Assembly: GCA_027604685.1 (NCBI GenBank)
Contig: JADHYX010000008.1
Location: 36,030-73,696, forward strand
Reading direction: 5' to 3'
DNA from: Lobulomyces angularis
Taxonomy: Eukaryota > Chytridiomycota > Chytridiomycetes > Lobulomycetales > Lobulomycetaceae
Length of the DNA stretch: 37,667 nt
Below are positions 1 through 9,251 of the stretch, in pieces (positions within the stretch are counted from its first letter, which is position 1; every line of letters starts with the position of its first letter). Made by a program: the position numbers and the translations under genes. The notes below the pieces were generated by a model. The model searched no databases and was not told where the DNA came from. It saw only the letters and a list, made by a program, of their open reading frames with translations.

Positions 1-2873
1 CTACTTGATGCGATATGTCTACTATAGAGTGAATTAAATATGATCCAATTAAGAATTTCTTTCCAGTTAGCTCTGGAAGTGGCATGAATGGAATAAGTTT
101 AATTAATTCTTTCATTAACTTAACAACTAATTCCACCTCAGGTTTCGTTATTCTCGGAGACTTTCTTTTGGACTGTGGTAGTGAAACTTTTAAACTATCC
201 ACCACCCTTTCCACATTTAAGATTGTATTGTCAGCTTTGTTACACATTTCATGCCAAATTTTAATGGAGCTAGAGACTTTTCTATTCAATTCGTCTGTTG
301 ACTCAAATTCTGTAGTTACGTTATCCAATCTTTCGTCTTCACTCGCCATACGGGAGTGAGTACCGTAACTGTAACTATCAACAACAGGATTAACGGGCGT
401 ATCTTTTTCAGCAATATTTGGGTTTGACCCCGTGTTTGCGTGATCAATCGCTTCAGAAATTGCGTTAAATATATCATCTTCAAAGAGATTAACTGAATCT
501 TTATTTGACTTCGATTTATCAGATGCATTACGATTATTTTTCCACTCCAATGCCTCTTCTAACTTGAATTGTGTTTTTTCTAAAACTGCAGTTGATTTTC
601 CTAATGTGGCAATACCAACAATAGGTTCGCAGGAAAGAAATATTTTAGGCAAATATACTTCATATTCCCGCATGGTACTCGCTAAGAGATCTTTGTAATT
701 GGCATCATCAACAGAATATCCCATTGGACAAAACTTTGAGGATTTGTTTAATATAATGTATAAAACATGAACACCAATGAAATTTTCTTCAAATCTAATA
801 TTTGTATCAGAATTTTTACTTTCTAATAAGTGACTTATTAACCGAAGAGTTAAAGGAAAACTAAAATGATATATATGTTTTAAAAAAGTCAATTCAATAA
901 GAAAAAATTAAAATTTTTTTTAGTAAATTACCTTTGTGCTGCCATTTGAACCACTATTTGAACACAAGTGTTAAGATTTTCTAAGCCAATTGGACCTTTT
1001 CTTCTAACAAATAACTTTTCGGATAAATCTCTAATTCTATTATCAGTAGCTTCTCGCACCTCTTCAATCCTGGGCCTGGTTAGGTAAGAGTAGGAATCGG
1101 ATATGGAAAAATTTCCAGTAACTCTGTTTCTGCTATTGTTTAATGTTTCCAAATAATATTGACCACGTAAAATCTGTAGCGCGCATTCGTACGCAAAAGA
1201 TTTTATTTTTGATTTTGGAAACAAATCATTGTTGATGTATGAATCATAATTTTGACCAAAATAGTCAGATTTTGAATTAATAAGAATGATTCCTAGTAGA
1301 CGAGTGCAACAAGCTTTTAAGTCATCATCTTTCATCCATTTTCTTGCTTTTTTGGCTATTTCTGATATCTAGGGAAACAGAGATTTTTTAATGGTAAATT
1401 TCTTTAAGTATCTCACCTCATTTACAAGAGCTATTTCGTAAGATTCCCTTGGAAAAAAAGATGTTAAGTCTATTGGTTGAATAATACGTTCTAAGCTTAA
1501 TATGATTGAAATTCTAATAATTGTTTTTTTATTCTTTTCAAAATGTAAACATAATTCATTAATTAAATATAAAAGTTCATTAAAATCATTGGAAGTCACA
1601 GGCTAACAATAAGAATTAAAAAATGGGTAAATAATGTAACTACAGTGTATATATGAATTACCTTGCTTGAAATGTAGCGAGTTGTAGAAAGAACAAGTAG
1701 CATTTCTTCAGAGGTACTTTTTTTATTATGATCTACAAGGGAGTATATGTGTTTTATTACCATAGAGCGACTAATTAAAAAATTAGTTTGAAGCGATTAA
1801 AAATAAATTTTATTTTGGTATCAAAAAAAAAAAAGAAAAAAGTTTTTACTCAATTAATGCTAGATCTCCAACAATTATTGAAAGTCTTGTACTAATTTTT
1901 TCAAATAGCATTCTTTCAATGTCAGAGGTTCCCCGTTTAAAAAATTTTATATAATTTTGACAATGCTTTAGCAAAATTTCTAAAGTATTAATATCAACGG
2001 AAGTTTCATTGATATTTCCAGTAATTCTTAACAAAATATCGAAACAACAAAGAGTAGTAATGAAACGCTATAACAAAAAGAAAAAACATATCATAGATTA
2101 TTAAAAATTAATAAGAAAACGTACTGAAAAAGAACAAAGAAGTTAAAAAAACAGTAAAAAAAAATTAAAATTCCTCAAAACTTACCACAAGGTCAAGATT
2201 TTCCTGATTTTTAGTTAAAGTTCCAAGTTTTCTGATAAAAAATTCAAATCCAAAGGGAGATTTAACAAAATTGTCAGGACTATCAACGGGAATAATTAAA
2301 CATATTGATCGAATAAACGAATCATAGTATTTGGTTGGAAAACATCCAATGGATTCTACGAAATTGCATTGAAAAGGCTCCTTTGATGGAAAACTTGAAC
2401 TTATATATGGTGGTTTACCAGTCTTTTCTTTATAGTATAATGATTTGGATATAAACTGTATAATTCCATCTTGCCAGACTGTCACAAAATTTGTTAATAA
2501 ATCAGCATTAAATTGATGTTCAGATTTGATTAACTAACAAATTGAAATAAATAAATATTTTAGTTTAATAACAAAAAAATTTAAAATTTTTAATTTCATT
2601 TTTTCACTTCAAAAGTTAAAAAATAAACGTATCTTTTTTGTTTATTACTTGTAACTGTAAACTAGTTAATTTTATTCGAAGTTGATCTGCTAAACCATAA
2701 TTTTCCATTCTAATAGCTTCTTCTTTGGCTACAATCATTTCATTCATACTAATACGAAGCTTATTTATATAAAGTTGTTCCACGTCAACTAACAAAATAG
2801 AAGGTTTTTTAAAAAAATTTAAACTTAAGAAGTTTTTACCTTGATCAGCGGCAATAGGGGCTGCTTTATACAT
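1..2873 (-). CDS. Furry/Mor2/Tao3-family cell morphogenesis protein, N-terminal part
   Basis: Multi-exon gene whose 3' end lies beyond position 1. The ATG at 2873 is preceded in frame by two stops. I see exons separated by short GT-AG introns (for example about 2790-2839, and about 859-928). The translation is all helical. Its blocks follow the order of the Furry/Mor2 N-terminal domain: a segment like 'DLAIDFIF..LVLIEVL' (here LVRFITTLCCFDILLRI, near 2040-2190), the KARKWMKDDDL block near 1310-1340, LNTCVQIVVQMAAQ near 930-980, then ENFIGVHVLYIIL near 770-800. These proteins are scaffolds of the NDR-kinase (RAM/MOR) polarity pathway at the cell cortex. Residues about 12-50 look like a UVR-type helical hairpin. 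The match is from memory of the family, without an alignment, and the C-terminal two thirds are not in the window. Confidence 0.65.
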
Positions 2874-3174
2874 TTTTGGTCAAAACTATGAATCTACCAA
2901 ATAATATAAATGTTTTTGATAAAGCAATTGTTGAAGTGACTTTTGGTGATCAATTTCAATACCTGAAATAAATTTTTTTTTTTCTTTTTTAAAAATTTGG
3001 AAAATTAAGTGGCTTTAAAAATGGAAAATATTTAGAAATTAAATGTTGCAAAATATAAAAAATAATCTAATTCTCAGTTCTTCTTTCTATATCTATTTTC
3101 ATGAAGTTATAAAAATCTATTTTTCTATTAAATAATATTTTGAATAAATTAAATTAGTGTTTAAATCCTATTTT
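2874..3174. other. intergenic, 5' of the Furry-like gene
   Basis: AT-rich spacer. It holds a short open stretch readable on both strands: plus 2888-2971, starting MNLPNNINVFDKA, and minus about 2889-2962 following a TTTCAG acceptor-like site. The minus reading is in the frame of the Furry-like gene but is separated from its ATG by TAG and TGA. Most likely this is the 5' leader of that gene; no promoter motif stands out. Confidence 0.3.
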
Positions 3175-4168
3175 TTACAGTGGTATTAATTTAAAGTAAA
3201 ACATTAAAATTAATATGGTGATTAAAATTATTAAAATTATCATTATAAAACTCGCAATCCGACACCGTCTTCTCCAACTGCTGTGTTCACTTGCACAAGA
3301 ACCTATAAACCATGCAGGAAAAACAAAGAATCCCTGAAAATTATGAAATTAGAATTTAAAATTTGAATTCACAAATACCCATCCAAACATCTCCTTTGCA
3401 AAAGCGCTAACTTTGTGTGAAGAATTCTTATCAATCATAATTACTGGGTTTCTTAATGGTGAAGTGGCTGTAGGTAAAAAAGAAATATTGCTTCGACTTC
3501 CAGAGGTTTGCGATATATTTTCAAATGAATATTGGTATGCTTGATTTTGTCTTGGTTGAAATATTTGTTCCCTCGTTGTATATTGGAACGAAGAACCTTT
3601 AAAAAACCATTAACTTTAATGTTAAAATGAAATATTAAAAATCCACCTTGACTTTCAGCTATCCCATAGAGATGTTTAACATCACCTTTTATGTTTACCG
3701 TTGCCCAAGATGGATGCTTTTTTAATACATTTTGCTTTATTTCAGCTTCCTCTTTTGCATTGACTATTTTTTCAGCCTAAAAATGTTTTTTATATTTTCT
3801 CATTAAACTCAGATTTTTTTTTTATTTTATACCAGTTTAAATAGTTGCTCCGCTTCATATGATTCGTGAGATGTAGCAAACTCATCCTTTGGTGAAACTG
3901 TGCTTGAAATAAAACTTCTTGAATCAGAGTCATTACCTGATTAAATAAAAGGAGAACATTTAAAAAATTAAAAACATTTATTTTACATAAACACTTCTTA
4001 AGTATATAGTTTTATTGTTATATAAACATTAGTATTTTTGAGTAAAAAAAAAAAACAAAAATTTACAGTACCTATATATTGATAGGAAAGAAAGGCATTT
4101 GAGATTTCACTTTGAGTGTATATATTTTCAACATCTTCATTACCGTTCCGCGTTGTTGTTGTTGACAT
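3175..4168 (-). CDS. probable tail-anchored membrane protein, unknown function
   Basis: Five exons joined in phase by short introns give a protein of about 240 residues, from ATG at 4168 (MSTTTTRNGNEDVENIYTQS) to TAA at 3175-3177. The N-terminal 190 residues are polar and Ser/Thr-rich with a short charged helix (KIVNAKEEAEIKQNVLKKH). The C-terminus is an aromatic/Cys motif (GFFVFPAWFIGSC), then SSWRRRCR, then one strongly hydrophobic helix (SFIMIILIILITILILMF) ending nine residues before the stop. That is the layout of a tail-anchored or type II protein with its bulk in the cytosol. Fungi encode proteins with a similar 'FxxPxWWxG....R' plus terminal helix, but I cannot name the family. No signal peptide is visible. 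Confidence 0.6.
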
Positions 4169-4571
4169 TACTCTCCTCTAAGAATTTCTAAGTCTATGGT
4201 AATAAGTAAAAAAATAAAAAATAAAAAAGAAAATAATAATTTTAAACGAAATTTTATTTATTAAAATTAATAATATTAAATTTTTTTAATTTTTTTTTTA
4301 AAGTTGAAAGACTAAAATTTTTTGTGGCTTTTACCTAAATGGTTTAATTAAATCAATAAAATTTTCATCATAATATCCACATTTTACACTAAGTTTTGTT
4401 CATCAAGTTTCTATTTTTTATGATAAAAAATTTTTATTTTTAATTTGAATTGTAGAAATTATTAATTTTCAATATTTAAAACATAAGATTTTTTTTTATA
4501 AGAAATCTAAAAAAAAATAAAAACAAAAATCTAGTATTCCAAAAAAAAATAGATAATATAAACTACATAAT
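4169..4571. other. intergenic, A/T homopolymer-rich
   Basis: Spacer between the 3' end of the tyrosinase gene and the start of the tail-anchored gene, both on the minus strand. It is very AT-rich with many A and T runs. I see no open frame or RNA gene. Confidence 0.5.
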
Positions 4572-6445
4572 TTAGTACTCAGATTTGCCCCTACATTTGT
4601 TTTTGTGTACTGGTTTCAAATTTGAATCAGGTTTAACACCTTGGTAAGGTGATGTGCTATCATCTTTTGGTGCATTATAACTAGGTGGAACATATGGAAC
4701 ATAATTTGGATTGCTGGCGCTATACTTTTCGCTTCTTTCCCTTTGCTTTGATAAACAACCAGGGGAAACATATCCTTCCATATTGTTGATGGTATCAACT
4801 AAATGGTTTGTGTAAACTTCCAAAGCACGAACTCGGTATACGTCTAGGTTGTTCATTTTTAACCAACTTTCTGCAATTGGAGGAGGGTGAGAGAGTAAAA
4901 TTGGATCTTCATCATCTGGTTCTGGAGCATAAATCTTTACTTCTGGTAGTGGTTCATAAGTGATGTAAACAGGCTCGGTAGCATTTGCATCAGTGCTATT
5001 TCCAGCTAGATCATGTGGAAAGTCAATTATCTCAAAGTAGTCAGTAAAGTTGAGAGTGTTAATTGCTTCAGTAACATTTTCTGGAAGTTTGAAAAGTGTT
5101 ATTACAGTATCTATAACCTCGCTACCATTAATTGATGATAAAGTTTCATTTACTATAGAAGTGGCATTTTCAAATAAATTTTCAGTTGCGTTAGTTAATT
5201 TTTCGAAGCCTTCTTCCAAACCCTCCTTACCTTCTTCCAATCCTTCTTTTACACCCACAATTGCGGTGTCAATTACATCACCAATTTTTTCTAATAATGC
5301 TTCGTCATCACGCTTTTTTAATTTTGGAGCAGGAAGAAGGGATTTGATTCTGTTAATTAACCACGCTTCGTTTGCATTGGAAGGATCAACTGCGTTAAAA
5401 TTCACCACTTTATCTGAAAAAGCAGTAGTTGCTGCTGCAGCAGTTGAGGAGGCGGTTCCAGTAGCGGTTTGAGTTGCACTAGCTGTAGTAGTTGTAGCAT
5501 CTGGACAGCCGTTGACAGTGAATGCAATATCAGAGTCAGCATCAGAATATGTGTGGCATACAGAACCAGACCACATTGTGTCTTGAATTGAGTAAGGAAA
5601 GGCATATTCGTTTGCAGAAATGGAACTTGATTTTGAATTAGAGAAATCCTCCCCACGAGTAGCAGGACAAGACTTTTGCCATCTGGCCCAAAGACGGTCA
5701 ATGTTAGCATGATGAAGCCAAAATATAGGATCATCAGGGGAAGACATGGAAGACATATCACCAGCACAAGTAGCAAACTGACCTCCTATGCCGTTATGAA
5801 TTTGAGCATGAATGGTACTTTCCAAATTTACAGAAAAAGTAGAAAAATCATTAGAACTCTGCAACAATCTTGTAACAACTTCAGGTCCACTAAAATTATT
5901 AATTGTATCGCCACGATCAAAACAACGAATTAAACAATCGTTTCTCATGGTAGTCCAAGAAGCGGCAACCCCATCAGAGACGCAATTTTTTGGTCCTTTT
6001 CCATTGGTTCCAAAATAAGCAGGTTGAAATATGTTTGCATAGTGAGGAGCAGCAGAGTCAGCAGTCCAATCCCAGTACAATAATGGACTTCCCAATTCTC
6101 TTTCAAAATCATTTAACATGGCTCTATGCCAAGGTAAAAATAAATACTAAAAATGAAGTTAATTTTAATTACAATTCATATAAATTTTAAATTACAGTTC
6201 CATGTGTAGGGCCAGCATTGGTGTAATGCCTTTCAACCCATTTATCATAACCTCTGTTGGATTTGAAGTTACGTAAAGCACTTAGAAATGTTTGCTTTTC
6301 ACCTTCAGTTGCTCGATCCCAGGCTACAATAAACTAATTAATGACCATAAATTATAAAACAAAACATACATTTACGAGTTTGACACCCACTTTGAGATGA
6401 GACTGTAAGAGCAATTGCTGCGATAATTGTAAAGATAGATTTCAT
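4572..6445 (-). CDS. secreted tyrosinase (type 3 copper monooxygenase)
   Basis: Three exons (6445-6370, 6323-6196, 6146-4572) with introns of 46 and 49 nt encode 592 residues. A signal peptide is evident (MKSIFTIIAAIALTVSS). The CuA site has His58, His66 and His75 in RHYTNAGPTHGT and LFLPWHRA; the CuB site has His181 and His185 (HAQIHNG) and the HH pair of PIFWLHHANIDRLW. LLYWDWT and the DR of NIDR are typical. Tyrosinases oxidise monophenols and diphenols to quinones, usually for melanin or wall cross-linking. After the catalytic domain come a Thr/Ala-rich linker, a KEGLEEG-type amphipathic repeat, a cluster of about nine N-x-S/T sequons, and a basic tail (NKCRGKSEY) possibly forming a cleavable C-terminal propeptide. 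The substrate cannot be told. Confidence 0.92.
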
Positions 6446-6908
6446 ATTTCTTGGAGTTGAATCTAATCTATTGTCTAAGTTGAAATGCAAAAGAAATCTA
6501 AATTGAAATAAAATTTAAAAAAAAGGGGCGACTTTATTTTTATATCTTTTTTTTTTAATCAATTTTGGCGAGGCTTTTTTGACAAGAAATTTCTTGGCTT
6601 CGCTTGAGGCAACGCACCATGGCACTCTCTCCAGGCACCTACTTAAATTCTCGGGCACGCAACACTGCGCAACCGACTGCACACGCCATGCCTCTCAAGC
6701 CACCAGACTGGTTCTATGCGAAAGCCCTTGTCACACAATGGTGATTTTCAAAAATTGCTTAATTGTTTTTCTCTGTTTTTCTAAACCAGTCTTAAAATTT
6801 TTTTTAATCAAGTTATCCTAAATTTCTTAACTTTTATTAACAAAAAAATACACAAAATCGAAAAAAAGAATATTTTATTTTGCAAAATTGTAAATTATAT
6901 TAAAAAAA
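6446..6908. other. intergenic spacer containing a GC-rich island
   Basis: Between the tyrosinase 5' end and the Rpn9 3' end. The flanks are ordinary AT-rich spacer; the middle is the hairpin island listed separately. An 80-codon plus-strand reading across the island (6579-6821) has no recognisable domain and is probably fortuitous. Confidence 0.5.
6566..6737. repeat. GC-rich foldback island: candidate MITE/SINE copy or structured ncRNA
   Basis: About 170 bases far richer in GC than anything nearby. Four pairs of complementary arms nest correctly: GACAAG (6581-6586) with CTTGTC (6727-6732); GGCTTCGC (6596-6603) with GCGAAAGCC (6718-6726, one bulge); TTGAGG (6604-6609) with CCTCTCAA (6691-6698, two extra bases); CATGGC (6618-6623) with GCCATG (6685-6690). 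A perfect 12-base palindrome AAGAAATTTCTT lies at 6584-6595. GGTTCTATGCG (6710-6720) slightly resembles a tRNA B box. It is either a foldback transposable element copy or a Pol III type structured RNA. No known RNA family was recognised, and strand is unknown. Confidence 0.45.
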
Positions 6909-8381
6909 CTACTCCCTAATAAAAACTTCTTCCAATCCTTCTTCACTCTCAAGGCGAAGTACGTGTTCCCTAACACTACCTGACCACTGTGCAAGATGGT
7001 CCCTCAACGATCCAATTTGATTTCTATCTAGTACTCTTGGTTGTACCCATGATATCTGGATTTTAAAAAAAATTATACAAGTCAATATTTATTTCTTATT
7101 TATTATTTTGATTACTTGAACAATTTGATCAATTTCATCCAGCTGTCCTTTTATTACACCTAAACTAAAAGCCTTCATAACCAAATGCTCAACCTCGTCT
7201 ATTCCAACTCTACATTCATGCGCAAATTGACTAAATGTTATTTGTCCTCTTGCTTCCTTTGTTCTCTTAAATACAGCTTCAATTAAAGTCATTAAGCAAA
7301 GTTTTTGAACTAAAAACGGTAACGCTGCACTTAACAGTGCCTAAGAGTATTTTAAGTATTATTAAAATTTAATTTTCTTATTACATTTTTAGTGAAATCT
7401 GGGGTTAATTTTAATTTGCTAAACCCGTCCATGTCACCACCGTTAAATTGATATAATAGATTACTCAAATATTCATATTGTGTTTTTTTTAATGTTTGCA
7501 GAATTGGATGCATTAACTAAATCAAAAATTAATAAATGATGTTTTTAATGATTTAAAATTTAATACCAATTCACCAAAATTATATAACCCTTCGCCTAAC
7601 AAGGCACTTAGTGCCAAATCACGCGCTCTTTCAACTTGCTCCTCAATGCTAATATCTTCCAATTGAACGGAGGATAAAAATAGGAGAGCATTATGGTAAT
7701 ATTGAGGATAAGCTGCTTTTGCCTTGTTTTTCAATTAATTACAATTTCAGACAATAAATAACTATACTTTATAATAGTCAGCTGAGACCCTGTAAAAACT
7801 AGCATTTATAGCTGTTTCAATGCCACTGAGATCTGCCAAAATTTTTTCACATTCATCAATAGCAGCTTTACAACCTTCTAAATCACCAACAAGTAATTTG
7901 TAGTGTGCTGCTTCCATTAATGCTAATACATAAGCATCCTTTGATTTCTTATTTTCTTTTAATTTTATTACCAAGGAATTTATAAATTCTAGTGACTTTT
8001 TAGGATCTGCGAAAAAAAAAAAAAAAAGTTGTTAAAACATAAACTTTTTGTTGGTAAAAAAAACCAGGAAACTGCTTTGAAGCTTTTGTAACAAATTGAA
8101 CTAAACGAATTTGATTCATTTTCTTTTCCCAATCAAAAATAAAATTTTCATACAACGAAATTAAAAATGGTGTAGAAGCAGGAACTTTAAGAAAATCATC
8201 CAACGCAATACTAAGTTGATGCCATAGCCTTTATCAAAAAAATGTTAATTTGAAAAGCCAAAACGGGACTGAAAACTTACTTTTTATCATACATATCCTC
8301 AAATTTTAAATAAAACTCTTTTAAATCATCAGGTACACTTTGTCGTTGTTTTTGTAAAAAAAGTGAAACATCTACATCCAT
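6909..8381 (-). CDS. RPN9: 26S proteasome regulatory subunit Rpn9 (PSMD13)
   Basis: Multi-exon gene from ATG at 8381 (MDVDVSLFLQKQRQSVPDD) to TAG at 6909-6911, with introns mostly around 45-70 nt, coding for about 380 residues, the size of PSMD13. The helical N-terminal part includes KDAYVLALMEAAHYKLLVGD and AKAAYPQYYHNALLFLSSV. The C-terminal PCI domain has the diagnostic winged-helix segments MTLIEAVFKRTKEARGQITF, GIDEVEHLVMKAFSLGVIKG and SWVQPRVLDRNQIGSLRDHL, closely following human PSMD13 (MTLTEMTF..., VNEVELLVMKALSVGLVKG, WVQPRVLD). Rpn9 is a lid subunit that supports Rpn11 deubiquitinase assembly in the 19S particle. It lies head-to-head with the ankyrin-SAM gene. Confidence 0.95.
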
Positions 8382-9251
8382 AGCTTTTATAAAATATAAA
8401 ACTACAGTTAATTCAATCCATAAAATATTAATAATAATGAAAACATAAGAAATATTTCAAATATTCAGTAGGTTTGTAATGACAAAAAGGTTAAATAAAA
8501 TTTATTACCTTTACTCATAATGTTAAAAAAAATCCTAATGTCACTTAATAAAACTTTCGTAATTTTCTTAAACCCTAGGTTTCAAAAACTCACTAAAAAA
8601 AATTTAACTTGAATGTAAAACAGAAATAATAAGGAAAGGAATTTTTTATGATTACATTATCAATTAAATCATAAGGGCCACGAAAAAATGATTCGGCTTC
8701 AGCGAATTCAATTTTTCTCTTACTTCAAAATCACTGTTTAGTACCACTTTTTGTTTTTCACTACCTTGATTTTTGTCAACAATAACTTGATTTTTTACAT
8801 TGTTTTGGTTTTTTATGTTCTTAACCTTATATAGTTTTTTGTGTTGCTCTAAAATCTATCAATTGCGGCAAATACTTTTTTTAACTGATGGAGGTCATTT
8901 CATACGCAATATGCAATTAGATATGCGTATGTTTACAGTGATTACAGAATACGATATAGCATATATTAAGCAATCGTTTTCGTTAAAAATTCTTTATATT
9001 CAATGAGTGAATTGGAATTTTTTTTTTTTTAGAACTAATTGCATTGAACTTTTATGAAAAATACAGACTTTTAATTTCTAAAGTAATGAATTTCAATTTT
9101 GCAATGTTCTATTTTATATTTATGTTCAAAATATCCACTTTTTAAATAGAAAAATCTTCACACTCTCTTTTTTCTTGAACCAATCTTAAGAATCGGAGTT
9201 GAAAAAAATAAAATAAAGTGCAAGAATTAAAATAAAATTCATAAAAAAATT
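8382..9251. other. divergent intergenic region, possible small unassigned reading frames
   Basis: Shared upstream region of RPN9 (minus) and the ankyrin-SAM gene (plus). A minus-strand frame of about 60 codons ends at TAA 8664-8666 (reads KNIKNQNNVKNQVIVDK, then SDFEVREKLNSLKPN) after an acceptor-like TTTTAG; a plus-strand frame spans 8800-9006 with a hydrophobic start (MFWFFMFLTLYSFLCC). Neither has a recognisable domain or an obvious partner exon, so I do not call them genes. The rest is AT-rich with no motif I can name. Confidence 0.35.

Noticed and set aside
5050..5472. Plus-strand 140-codon open frame
   Set aside because: Antisense of the tyrosinase C-terminal extension; the minus-strand frame has a signal peptide, copper sites and correct splice phases.
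6596..6720. tRNA gene in the GC island
   Set aside because: A B-box-like GGTTC motif is present, but no acceptor, D and anticodon arms in cloverleaf order could be drawn.
6579..6821. Plus-strand Cys/His-containing 80-codon frame across the GC island
   Set aside because: No domain; its length follows from low stop density in GC-rich DNA, and the inverted-repeat structure explains the sequence better.
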